A stretch of 63,466 nucleotides of DNA from Winogradskyella sp. (GTDB lineage: Bacteria > Bacteroidota > Bacteroidia > Flavobacteriales > Flavobacteriaceae): contig NZ_JAOARH010000067.1 of NCBI RefSeq assembly GCF_025210595.1, forward strand, positions 1 through 63,466, read 5' to 3'. Under the pieces are notes generated by a model. That model ran no database searches. It saw only the letters and a program-made list of their open reading frames with translations, and was not told the origin of the DNA. Below, piece after piece: positions 53,731-62,440 of the stretch. Made by a program: the position numbers and the translations under genes. Within the stretch, counting starts at the first letter, position 1; each line of letters begins with the position of its first letter.

Positions 53731-54609
53731 CTATTTTAACTTTAATTTTTGACCAACTATTATGAGATTATCTGGAAGATCATTTAGATACTTTAACTCT
53801 TCTACTGTAGTACCATTATTCTTTGCAATGCTGTATAAAGTGTCACCTTCAGAAACGACCCAAACAGATAAATCTCCTTGTGAATTGTGTGAATCAAAAT
53901 TAGCAATACGCAACTCTTCACCTGTTATAATAAGATTAGAATTTAATCCGTTTTGATATTTTAACTCATCAACAGTTGTTTCATAAAGTTTTGCCAAGCT
54001 GTATAAGGTTTGTCCTTTTTGTACTAAATGATAATCTGTTGTGCTTTTTATGTACTCTACTTGTCCTGAATAATTTTCTGCAATGTCAGCTTGTGTCGTG
54101 CCAACATTAGAACTATACTCTGAAGCGTTATCATTAATGCTTTCTGAGTTAGAACTATTTTCAGCAATAGTATCATTACCACTTTCTGATGCAACATCAG
54201 TAAGCTGGTCTCCATAATTGGTAATAGCTCTAACCTGAAGTTTTTGCCCAACATTAACCAAAGTTGTTTCTAATTTATTAAGTCGCTTTAACTCTGTTAA
54301 CGTTGTGTTGTAACGATTTGCGATATCTAAAAGTGTTTCCTTTTCCTTTACAGTATGAAAATCTGAATATTTATCGGAAATCCTAGAGTCATTAGTTGCT
54401 TTATTTGAGCTTTCAACTGCATCACTTAATTCTACAGATTTAATTTTATCCTCAGGATTTACTAGAGTAATTTCTCCAGTATTAACATTAAGTTTTGCTG
54501 GTTTTCCATCTAAAATAACGTCTTTAAATTCTGCCTCTTGCCCAAACGCAAAAGCTCCTGATAGTAATACTACTATTATGGAAAGAATCAATCTATAGTT
54601 TCTTCGCAT
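53731..54609 (-). CDS. Secreted protein with three LysM domains
   Basis: 292 aa. Signal peptide to FAFGQ. Three LysM copies are visible: [40 protein letters not shown] and [20 protein letters not shown], each followed by LKxLNxL and VGQKLxL. Probably binds peptidoglycan in the envelope. Its start overlaps the 3' end of lon by 17 nt. Confidence 0.9.
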   Translation of the reverse strand: MRRNYRLILSIIVVLLSGAFAFGQEAEFKDVILDGKPAKLNVNTGEITLVNPEDKIKSVELSDAVESSNKATNDSRISDKYSDFHTVKEKETLLDIANRYNTTLTELKRLNKLETTLVNVGQKLQVRAITNYGDQLTDVASESGNDTIAENSSNSESINDNASEYSSNVGTTQADIAENYSGQVEYIKSTTDYHLVQKGQTLYSLAKLYETTVDELKYQNGLNSNLIITGEELRIANFDSHNSQGDLSVWVVSEGDTLYSIAKNNGTTVEELKYLNDLPDNLIIVGQKLKLK

Positions 54610-57046
54610 TTTTTACTTTTTGATTTGTAATCGCAATATCTAAAACATCGCTCATGTCTTTTACGTAATGAAACGTTAAGCCTTTTAGATATTCTGGTTT
54701 TATTTCATCAATATCTCTCTTATTGTCTTCGCACAATAATATCTCTTTAATTCTAGCACGCTTTGCAGCTAAAATCTTTTCTTTTATTCCGCCAACAGGT
54801 AACACTTTCCCTCTTAGTGTAATTTCACCAGTCATTGCTATGCTCTTTTTCACCTTTCTTTGAGTGAATAAAGATACTAAAGATGTTAACATAGTAACAC
54901 CTGCACTTGGACCATCTTTTGGAGTTGCTCCTTCTGGCACGTGAATATGCACATTATATTTGTCAAAAACTAATGGATCTATACCAAATCTTTCTGCATT
55001 AGCTTTAATATACTCCATAGCAATAGTTGCAGATTCTTTCATTACCTTACCTAAGTTACCTGTAATAGTAAGACTTCCTTTTCCTTTAGATAAGATAGAT
55101 TCTATAAATAAAATATCTCCTCCAACTCTTGTCCAAGCCAACCCTGTTACAACACCAGCAACATTATTATTTTCATATTTATCGCGCTCTAATCTTGGAC
55201 TTCCTAATACTTCAATAACGTCTTCATTAGAGATTTTCACATTATAATCCTCTTCCATTGCAATATTTTTGGCAGCATAACGCACCATTTTCGCAATTTG
55301 TTTTTCTAATCCTCTAACACCAGATTCTCGTGTATAACCTTCAACTATTTTTTCTAACTGCGGTTTCCCTATTTTAAGTGCTTTATTATCTAAACCATGC
55401 TCTTTTAGTTGCTTAGGTAGTAAATGACGCTTTGCTATTTCTACCTTTTCTTCAATCGTATAACCCGTAACGTTAATAATTTCCATACGATCTCTTAGAG
55501 CTGGCTGAATCGTTGCCAAGCTATTTGAAGTAGCTACAAACATAACTTTAGAAAGGTCATAACCCATTTCTAAGAAATTATCGTAAAACTCGTTGTTCTG
55601 CTCAGGATCTAATACTTCTAACATGGCAGACGACGGATCACCTTGATGACCTGCAGACAACTTATCTATTTCATCTAATACAAATACAGGATTTGATGTG
55701 CCAGCTTTCTTTAAACTCTGAATAATTCGGCCTGGCATTGCGCCAATATAAGTTTTACGATGCCCACGAATTTCAGCTTCGTCACGTAGTCCACCTAATG
55801 AAATCCTTACGTATTCTCTACCAAGAGCTTCGGCAATAGACTTACCTAATGATGTTTTACCAACACCTGGAGGGCCATACAAACAAAGTATTGGAGATTT
55901 CATATCGTTACGAAGTTTCAATACCGCTAAGTATTCAATAATTCGCTTTTTAACATCATCTAAACCGAAATGATCGCGATCTAAGATTTTCATGGCATGC
56001 TTAAGATCAAAACGATCTTCGCTAAACTCATTCCATGGTAGATCTAAGAATAAATCCAAATAATTACGCTGAATAGAATATTCAGCCACTTGCGGATTCA
56101 TGCGTTGCATCTTTGCTAATTCCTTTTCAAAATGCGCATTTACCTTCTCATCCCAATTCTTTTCCTTAGCACGTGCTTTCATTTCTTCAATTTCTTGACC
56201 AGAAGACATACCTCCACCTAATTCTTCTTGGATGGTTTTCATTTGTTGATGCAAGAAATACTCACGTTGTTGTTGGTTCATATCGCTTTGAACCTTGTTT
56301 TGAATATCATTTTTTAATTCTAATTTTTGATATTCAAGATTCATGTATTTTAAAGTCTGAAGCGCACGTTCTTTTAAATCATTAATTTTTAAAAGCTCTT
56401 GCTTCTCTTCTACTTTAAGATTCATGTTAGAAGATACAAAGTTCACCAAAAACGAATTACTTTCAATATTCTTAATGGCAAAAGTAGCTTCGGTAGGTAT
56501 GTTTGGACTTTCTTTAATGATTTCTAAAGATAAGTCCTTTATAGAATCTATAATGGCAGTAAACTCTTCGTTTCCTTTTTCTGGTTTTGATTCAGCTATA
56601 TCAGAAATAGTTGCTGTTAAATATGGTTTTTCTGAAATTACCTCATTAACCTGAAAGCGCTTTTTTCCTTGAATGATAACTGTAGTGTTACCATCTGGCA
56701 TTTTTAAAACTTTTAAAATTCTAGCTACAGTTCCTGTTTTATAGATATCTTGAGCTGTTGGTTTTTCTACTGATTCGTCTTTTTGGGCTACAACACCAAT
56801 TACTTTTCCGCCTTTATTAGCATCGTTTATTAACTTTATAGAAGTGTCTCTTCCTGCTGTAATAGGGATAACAACACCTGGAAATAAGACAGTATTTCGT
56901 AAAGGTAGAATTGGTAACGATTCTGGGAGCGATTCACTATTAATTAATTCTTCATCTTCAGGTGTCATTAATGGAATTAATTCTGAATTTTCGTCAAAAT
57001 CCTGAAATGACAAACTGTCAAGACTTAAAAAATTTGATTTCTTCAT
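54593..57046 (-). CDS. lon: Lon protease (endopeptidase La)
   Basis: 817 aa from ATG 57046 ([12 protein letters not shown]). An ATG at 57070 would add eight residues. N-domain [17 protein letters not shown], Walker [15 protein letters not shown], Walker [12 protein letters not shown], catalytic Ser in [11 protein letters not shown] and Lys in [13 protein letters not shown] are intact. Degrades misfolded and regulatory proteins. Single gene with a slight overlap into the LysM gene. Confidence 0.97.
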   Translation of the reverse strand: MKKSNFLSLDSLSFQDFDENSELIPLMTPEDEELINSESLPESLPILPLRNTVLFPGVVIPITAGRDTSIKLINDANKGGKVIGVVAQKDESVEKPTAQDIYKTGTVARILKVLKMPDGNTTVIIQGKKRFQVNEVISEKPYLTATISDIAESKPEKGNEEFTAIIDSIKDLSLEIIKESPNIPTEATFAIKNIESNSFLVNFVSSNMNLKVEEKQELLKINDLKERALQTLKYMNLEYQKLELKNDIQNKVQSDMNQQQREYFLHQQMKTIQEELGGGMSSGQEIEEMKARAKEKNWDEKVNAHFEKELAKMQRMNPQVAEYSIQRNYLDLFLDLPWNEFSEDRFDLKHAMKILDRDHFGLDDVKKRIIEYLAVLKLRNDMKSPILCLYGPPGVGKTSLGKSIAEALGREYVRISLGGLRDEAEIRGHRKTYIGAMPGRIIQSLKKAGTSNPVFVLDEIDKLSAGHQGDPSSAMLEVLDPEQNNEFYDNFLEMGYDLSKVMFVATSNSLATIQPALRDRMEIINVTGYTIEEKVEIAKRHLLPKQLKEHGLDNKALKIGKPQLEKIVEGYTRESGVRGLEKQIAKMVRYAAKNIAMEEDYNVKISNEDVIEVLGSPRLERDKYENNNVAGVVTGLAWTRVGGDILFIESILSKGKGSLTITGNLGKVMKESATIAMEYIKANAERFGIDPLVFDKYNVHIHVPEGATPKDGPSAGVTMLTSLVSLFTQRKVKKSIAMTGEITLRGKVLPVGGIKEKILAAKRARIKEILLCEDNKRDIDEIKPEYLKGLTFHYVKDMSDVLDIAITNQKVKNAKKL

Positions 57047-57225
57047 ATTATTTTTAAGCCATTCTGTCATTAAAACATGCAGAATAGCATTGGTTTAAAT
57101 GTATTAATAATTAACTTCATATTGAATATCAATGCATTATAAGATATTCAAAGTTATTCACACTAGTGTAAATTCAATTGTTATGCCATTACCTTTATAA
57201 AAAATAAAAGTTTTTTTAGTAAAAC

Positions 57226-57253
57226 TGTAACACTTAATAAAACCTTTCATCTA
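57226..57253 (+). promoter_or_regulatory. ECF-sigma-type promoter (TGTAAC-N16-CATCTA)
   Basis: TGTAAC at 57226-57231 and CATCTA at 57248-57253 with 16 nt between, 21 nt before the sigma gene start at 57275. This is the pattern expected for ECF autoregulation. It is matched at 4287-4314. Confidence 0.55.
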
Positions 57254-57274
57254 TATACCAAAGCAATTGTTTTT

Positions 57275-57826
57275 TTGACATCAACCAATCAAAATATCGA
57301 ACAGTTACTGTTGCTTTGTAAATCTTGTAACCAACGTGCGCAGTTGGAAGTTTACAATAGATATAACAAAGCCATGTATAACACAGCATTAAGAATTGTA
57401 AAAGATTCTTATAAAGCTGAGGACATTATGCAAGAGTCATTTTTAACGGCTTTTACAAAACTAAATACACTAGAGGATACTAAATTATTTGGTGCATGGT
57501 TAAAACGAATTGTGGTGAATAATAGTATTGCTCACTATAATAAAATTACCAAACATAGCGAAGTGCCTTTAGATACTGTAATGTATAAAGTTGAAGATGA
57601 TAACGGCATCGAAGAAGGTGACCACAATACAGATAAAGTAAAACAGATAATACGTGTAATGAAAACCTTAAAACCAAATTACAGTTTAGGCTTGACTTTA
57701 CATCTTATTGAAGGTTATGATTATGAAGAAATCTGTGACATTATGAATATTTCTTATGCTAATTGCAGAACAATGATTTCTAGAGCAAAAGAAAGTTTAC
57801 GTCAAAAACTAATGCAACCCGCTTAA
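57275..57826 (+). CDS. ECF-family RNA polymerase sigma factor
   Basis: 183 aa from a TTG start (MTSTNQNIEQLLLLCK). Sigma-70 region 2 is AQLEVYNRYNKAMYNTALRI..EDIMQESFLTAF, and region 4 is LTLHLIEGYDYEEICDIMNI..NCRTMISRAKESLRQKL. It starts an operon with a membrane protein and two toast-rack-like envelope proteins, so it most likely responds to envelope stress. A matching ECF promoter precedes it. Confidence 0.92.
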   Translation: MTSTNQNIEQLLLLCKSCNQRAQLEVYNRYNKAMYNTALRIVKDSYKAEDIMQESFLTAFTKLNTLEDTKLFGAWLKRIVVNNSIAHYNKITKHSEVPLDTVMYKVEDDNGIEEGDHNTDKVKQIIRVMKTLKPNYSLGLTLHLIEGYDYEEICDIMNISYANCRTMISRAKESLRQKLMQPA

Positions 57827-57837
57827 AGGTAAAGATT

Positions 57838-58401
57838 ATGCAAAAAGACACTTTAGATGATTTATTTAATGAGCTTAAAGGTGAATTTGATATTAACACA
57901 CCTAACAATGGGCATGAAAATAGATTTTTAGCAAAACTTGAGAGTGATAGTTTAGCTTCGGCTAAATCTAAAAAATCATCTAGATTTTATTGGAAACCAT
58001 TTTTAGCTATTGCAGCTTCTTTAGTGATTTGTTTTAGTGTGTTTACTACAGTTAATAGCCAACCAGAAATTATGGATTTAGCAAGTGTATCACCAGAAAT
58101 GTCTGAAACACAAGATTTCTTTACGGCAACTATAGAATCTGAGCTAAAAAAATTAGATAAAGAACGTTCGCCGTTTACAGAACAAGTTATCTCAGATGCT
58201 TTAAATAGAATAGAACTCTTAGAAAAAGACTATCGAAAATTAAAAACCGACTTAACTGAAAGTAACAACGATCAGCGTGTTATTTATGCCATGATTAACA
58301 ACTTTCAGAATAGAATTGACATTTTAAATACAGTTCTAGAACAAATTGAAACTATTAAACAACTAAAAAACAGCAATAATGAACCTAAAAATACACTATA
58401 G
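57838..58401 (+). CDS. Putative anti-sigma / membrane-anchored partner of the ECF sigma
   Basis: 187 aa. A cytosolic N-terminal part of about 45 residues (DTLDDLFNELKGEFDINTPNNG) is followed by one membrane segment near residues 48-70 (KPFLAIAASLVICFSVF). The periplasmic part has a helical coiled coil (residues ~110-180). The layout fits anti-sigma factors but I see no zinc HxxxCxxC motif. It lies 11 nt after the sigma gene and overlaps the next gene by 23 nt. Confidence 0.68.
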   Translation: MQKDTLDDLFNELKGEFDINTPNNGHENRFLAKLESDSLASAKSKKSSRFYWKPFLAIAASLVICFSVFTTVNSQPEIMDLASVSPEMSETQDFFTATIESELKKLDKERSPFTEQVISDALNRIELLEKDYRKLKTDLTESNNDQRVIYAMINNFQNRIDILNTVLEQIETIKQLKNSNNEPKNTL

Positions 58402-59467
58402 AATAGCACTACTCTTCTTACTAGTACCCTTTTTTGCATTAGCAAATTCAAAACTAGAAGTAAGAAAGACGTCTAAGGAACGTAACATTAAAAAATCGTA
58501 TAATGTTTCCTCTAACGCAACACTAAAAATAAATAACAGCTATGGCAACTTAGAAGTTATAACCTGGGATAAAAACCAAATAGATTTTGACATTACTATT
58601 AAAGTCACAGGTAACAATGCAGAAAAAGTTCAGGATAGATTAGATAGAATTAATGTAGAATTCTCTGAAAGCAATGATTTTGTTTCTGCAATTACCAAAA
58701 TAGGAAAAAATAGCAAAAATTGGTGGAATTGGGGAAAAAGGATGAATCTAAAATTAGAAATTAACTATGTAGTTAAAATGCCTATGTCTGGTAACGTAGA
58801 TTTAAATAATGACTATGGTTCCATTAATTTAGATCGATTAGAAGGCAATGCAAAAATTATATGCGACTATGGTAAAATAACCACTAAAGAGTTACTGTCA
58901 GATAACAACGAAATACGCTTTGACTATACCAACAACAGCTATTTTGAATTTATAAAAGGAGGAAGAATATATGCAGATTATAGTGGATTTACTGTTGCCA
59001 AAACAGAAAATTTAAAGCTGAATGCAGACTACTCTAAATCTGTCATTGAAGTTGTTGAAAACATAGAATATGTTTGCGATTATGGTTCTTTAAAAATTGA
59101 AAACGCTAACAACATTAAGGGCAATGGAGACTATCTCTCTCTTAGGTTAGGTAATGTTTATAAAAACATAAGTATTAGAGCAAACTATGGCTCTTTAAAA
59201 ATAGATCATATTGCCTCAAAAGCACAAAGTATTTCTATTAATTCAGAATTTATGGGTATGACTATAGGTTATGATAGTGGCTACCATTTTGATTTTGATA
59301 TAGATTTAGAATATGCTTCACTTAGAGACTCAGACAATTTTAACTTCACTAATAAAGAAGTAGATGGAACTGATAAGAAATATAACGGTTATCATGGCTC
59401 AAAAGGTTCAGGTAATCTGGTTAAAATTAAATCTCAATACGGAAGTGTGAGTTTTAAACAACAATAA
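58379..59467 (+). CDS. DUF4097-like (toast-rack) envelope protein
   Basis: 362 aa. Signal peptide to FALANS. The rest consists of recurring beta-coils with the repeated Asp-Tyr-Gly/Ser element: NSYGNLEVITW, NDYGSINLDRL, CDYGKITTKEL, CDYGSLKIENA, ANYGSLKIDHI, SQYGSVSF. This is the DUF4097/DUF2807 solenoid seen in envelope stress proteins. Third gene of the ECF operon. Confidence 0.82.
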   Translation: MNLKIHYRIALLFLLVPFFALANSKLEVRKTSKERNIKKSYNVSSNATLKINNSYGNLEVITWDKNQIDFDITIKVTGNNAEKVQDRLDRINVEFSESNDFVSAITKIGKNSKNWWNWGKRMNLKLEINYVVKMPMSGNVDLNNDYGSINLDRLEGNAKIICDYGKITTKELLSDNNEIRFDYTNNSYFEFIKGGRIYADYSGFTVAKTENLKLNADYSKSVIEVVENIEYVCDYGSLKIENANNIKGNGDYLSLRLGNVYKNISIRANYGSLKIDHIASKAQSISINSEFMGMTIGYDSGYHFDFDIDLEYASLRDSDNFNFTNKEVDGTDKKYNGYHGSKGSGNLVKIKSQYGSVSFKQQ

Positions 59468-59510
59468 CTTAATAATCAATAAACGAACAGTAAACAAACA
59501 ATTTTAACAA

Positions 59511-60227
59511 ATGAAATTATTAAAATCAATTACAGTAATTGCATTGATGCTAAGTGTATCAACAGCTTGTGCACAATGGAAAAAAAAGAAAGGTGACGGT
59601 AACATTACTACAATCACAAGAACAACAGGTGACTACGAGGGTTTAAAAGCTGCAGGACCAATGGATTTTAAACTCGTACAAGGCAAAGAAGGTAACATTA
59701 CCATAAAAGGGGACGCTAATTTAATGGAATACATTGTTACCAAAATAAAAGACGGTAAACTAATCGTTAAGATTAAAGATGGTGTTAACATAAGACCAAC
59801 TAAAACTATCGTTGTAACGGTTCCTTATGAATCTATTTCATCAGTTTCTTTAGCTGGCTCTGGTGATATTGACAATTCAGGAACTATTAAAACTGACGAT
59901 TTTAAAGTCGCTATTGCAGGCTCTGGTGATATTAACCTTAATATAGAATCTAACACTACAGAAAGTAGTATTGCAGGCTCTGGTGATATAGAATTAAGAG
60001 GTTCTACAAAAGACTTAACTGCAAAGATTGCAGGTTCTGGTGGTTTTGATGGTACAAACTTAGATAGTATTAACGTCTCTGTAAAAATTGCTGGCTCTGG
60101 TGATGCAGATGTGGTTTGTAATGGAGAGTTAAATGTTAGAATTTCTGGCTCTGGTGATGTTAACTATTCTGGCACACCAACTAGTAAAAACACTAAAATT
60201 AGTGGCTCTGGTAGCGTTAGTAATTAG
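59511..60227 (+). CDS. Head-GIN domain protein (DUF2807)
   Basis: 238 aa. Signal peptide with STACAQ. Head-GIN/DUF2807 region: FDFKLVQGKEGNITIKGD-type opening, then seven repeats of the element AGSGD (I/D/G variants), spaced 18-21 residues apart. It is a small beta-solenoid, as in other head-GIN proteins. It is the fourth gene of the ECF operon, with a terminator downstream. Confidence 0.86.
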   Translation: MKLLKSITVIALMLSVSTACAQWKKKKGDGNITTITRTTGDYEGLKAAGPMDFKLVQGKEGNITIKGDANLMEYIVTKIKDGKLIVKIKDGVNIRPTKTIVVTVPYESISSVSLAGSGDIDNSGTIKTDDFKVAIAGSGDINLNIESNTTESSIAGSGDIELRGSTKDLTAKIAGSGGFDGTNLDSINVSVKIAGSGDADVVCNGELNVRISGSGDVNYSGTPTSKNTKISGSGSVSN

Positions 60228-60250
60228 ACCAAATACCAATCAAAAAAATG

Positions 60251-60280
60251 AAAAGGACAAGTTTATAGCTTGTCCTTTTT
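60251..60280 (+). terminator. Intrinsic terminator of the ECF operon
   Basis: Stem AAAAGGACAAG / CTTGTCCTTTT with a 7-nt loop and a T-run. Confidence 0.9.
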
Positions 60281-60313
60281 TATATTATCTAACCTTTTAA
60301 ACCAATATCATTT

Positions 60314-61840
60314 CTACTTAGTCCCTCCCTCAAAATCCACTTTCCATTTAGCCCATTCATCTAAAAAGTAATTGAGTATAATTGGGTTGTCTAAAGTGTT
60401 CTGTTTGGTTTCTGCAATTGTAATATCATCAGGAAAAATAAAAGCTTGCTCTACTTGATTTGCGTTAAGGTACTTTAAATCGTTTGGTAGAGCTTTTGTA
60501 TTTACTTCATTCGTAGTCCCATTATGTCTGGCAATAATAAATCCCCAATCACCAAACGAAGGAATGTACGTGTGGTAAGGTTGTACCTTTTCAAAAACCG
60601 ACTCTAAAGTATTATTAATACAGCTAAACACGGTGTTTGAGAAATAAATCTCACCAGATTGTGTAACAAAAACACCATCTCGCTTTAAGTTGCGTTTTGC
60701 CATTAAAAAAAACTGCTTACTATACAATCTTGCAAGAGCCTGATTGGTTGGGTCTGGTAAATCTGCAATGATAACATCGTACTTTTCAGTGTTATTAAAC
60801 AGATAGGTAAAGGCATCTTCTGCGATGAGATTCACTTTTTTGTTAGTAGCAGCATTTTGGTTAATATCCTTTAGGTATTGGTTCTGTTTGGCTAAATGAA
60901 ACATGGTACTATCTATATCAACCACATCAACCTGTTGTACAGAGTTATGCTTTAGCACTTCTCTACTCGCTAAATTTTCACCACCACCAAGAATTAAAAC
61001 ACGCTTTGGGTTGTGGTGCATTGCCAAAGGAACATGCACCAAAGATTCATGATAACGATGCTCATCTGCAGATGAAAACTGAATTACACGATTTAAATAC
61101 AACCTAACATCTCCTTGAGTTTTGGTCATTACTATCTTCTGGTAAGGTGTCTGCTCATTTAACACAATTGGTCGTTTATAAATTTTCTGATCCCAAACCT
61201 TTAATAGTTTCCCGCCAAAAAACACTAACGTTAATAATGCCATAATGGCTATAAAACCATAAATACTATTCCGTTTTTTGTTTTTAAGTAAAGTGTAGTT
61301 CAATACAATTCCTAAAACAATATTAACGATTCCAAAAATTAAAGATGAATAATACAATCCAACAAAGGGCAGAATAATAAAAGGGAATATTAGTGTAGCA
61401 ATAAGTCCGCCAATATAATCTAAGGATAGTACATTAGAAAGATTGTTCTTTATATTACTTTCCTCAAGTGCAAAAGTTAGCAATGGTACTTCCATACCTG
61501 TAAGCAACCCAATAACAAAAATTATTGCCAAGCAACTTATCTGTAACACCATTGGTGATACGTACACAAACAGCATATAAAGTAAAGGCACAGATATTCC
61601 TCCAATAAAGCCTAGAAGATATTCTACATTAATAAAAAAAGTAAGTGGTTTATGTTTTAAAAACTTAGATAAAAATGCACCAATACCCATCGAAAACAAA
61701 TAAACTCCAATAATGATAGAGAACTGTCTTACACCATCACCCAAAAAATAAGTAGCTGTAGTGCTTATTAGTAATTCGTATATAATTGAGCATAAACCTG
61801 CAATAAAAACGGCAAATGGGATAAGTGCTTTTTTATTCAT
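60314..61840 (-). CDS. speE: Membrane-bound spermidine synthase-like protein (polyamine aminopropyltransferase)
   Basis: 508 aa. About seven membrane helices in residues 1-215 are followed by the SpeE domain: YQKIVMTK, the QFSSADEHRYHESLVHVPLA motif, VLILGGGENLASREVLKH, VDVVDID, and the catalytic region ADLPDPTN. It transfers aminopropyl from decarboxylated SAM to putrescine. The domain order is that of the bacterial MFS-SpeE fusions. The start is 39 nt from the divergent lipoprotein gene. Confidence 0.88.
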   Translation of the reverse strand: MNKKALIPFAVFIAGLCSIIYELLISTTATYFLGDGVRQFSIIIGVYLFSMGIGAFLSKFLKHKPLTFFINVEYLLGFIGGISVPLLYMLFVYVSPMVLQISCLAIIFVIGLLTGMEVPLLTFALEESNIKNNLSNVLSLDYIGGLIATLIFPFIILPFVGLYYSSLIFGIVNIVLGIVLNYTLLKNKKRNSIYGFIAIMALLTLVFFGGKLLKVWDQKIYKRPIVLNEQTPYQKIVMTKTQGDVRLYLNRVIQFSSADEHRYHESLVHVPLAMHHNPKRVLILGGGENLASREVLKHNSVQQVDVVDIDSTMFHLAKQNQYLKDINQNAATNKKVNLIAEDAFTYLFNNTEKYDVIIADLPDPTNQALARLYSKQFFLMAKRNLKRDGVFVTQSGEIYFSNTVFSCINNTLESVFEKVQPYHTYIPSFGDWGFIIARHNGTTNEVNTKALPNDLKYLNANQVEQAFIFPDDITIAETKQNTLDNPIILNYFLDEWAKWKVDFEGGTK

Positions 61841-61879
61841 TAAAAATTGATTATGTTTGAAGAAATTAACTCGTCAAAG

Positions 61880-62440
61880 ATGAATAAAAAAATTATAACT
61901 GGTTTAGCTTTAACTAAAAAAATAACTTTGTTAGCTGCTGTTTCTGCCGCTCTTACACTACAAAATTGTGGCGGAGAAAATGTAGGCCCAAGAATTAAAG
62001 ATGCTACTCAAGAAACCGTTTATGAATCTACAAAAGGTGTTGTTACAGAGGTTGAAGAAGTAGAACCAGGTAATGATTACAAAATTATTGACGAGCGCAT
62101 CATTGACGAAAAAGATAAATCTATAGCCATAGTACATACCTTAGAAGGCACAACAGATACATTGTCTTTAAAGAAAATGAAAAGTGATGAGTCATCTTAT
62201 AGTCGTCATTCTGGTTTAAGAGGTATATTATATTATTCTTTAGCAGCTTCTTACTTTAACAGAAGTATGCGTAATGTTACACCAAACCAAAGTAACTACA
62301 AAAATGCTTCAGCTTATAATAAATCTACTGGCTTAAAAAACGATTTAAAGAGCTCAGCAACATCTCGTAAAGTTAACGTACCTGGAAGATCATCTAGAGG
62401 ATATGGCAGCGGAAAATCGTTTAGATCGTTTGGAGGATAG
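61880..62440 (+). CDS. YgiB-like (DUF1190-like) small lipoprotein
   Basis: 186 aa from ATG 61880 (MNKKIITGLAL); the earlier TTG and ATG at 61847 and 61853 precede the signal region. The signal ends LTLQNCGG, a lipobox-like Cys. The C-terminus ends in a Gly/Ser/Arg-rich tail SRGYGSGKSFRSFGG. This layout resembles E. coli YgiB, whose gene neighbours the GSP-synthase-like ygiC. The next gene here is such a protein and overlaps by 38 nt. Confidence 0.65.
   Translation: MNKKIITGLALTKKITLLAAVSAALTLQNCGGENVGPRIKDATQETVYESTKGVVTEVEEVEPGNDYKIIDERIIDEKDKSIAIVHTLEGTTDTLSLKKMKSDESSYSRHSGLRGILYYSLAASYFNRSMRNVTPNQSNYKNASAYNKSTGLKNDLKSSATSRKVNVPGRSSRGYGSGKSFRSFGG

Noticed and set aside
54960-55247. Antisense ORF in lon
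   Set aside because: No start context or promoter and it lies wholly inside a highly conserved gene; a shadow.
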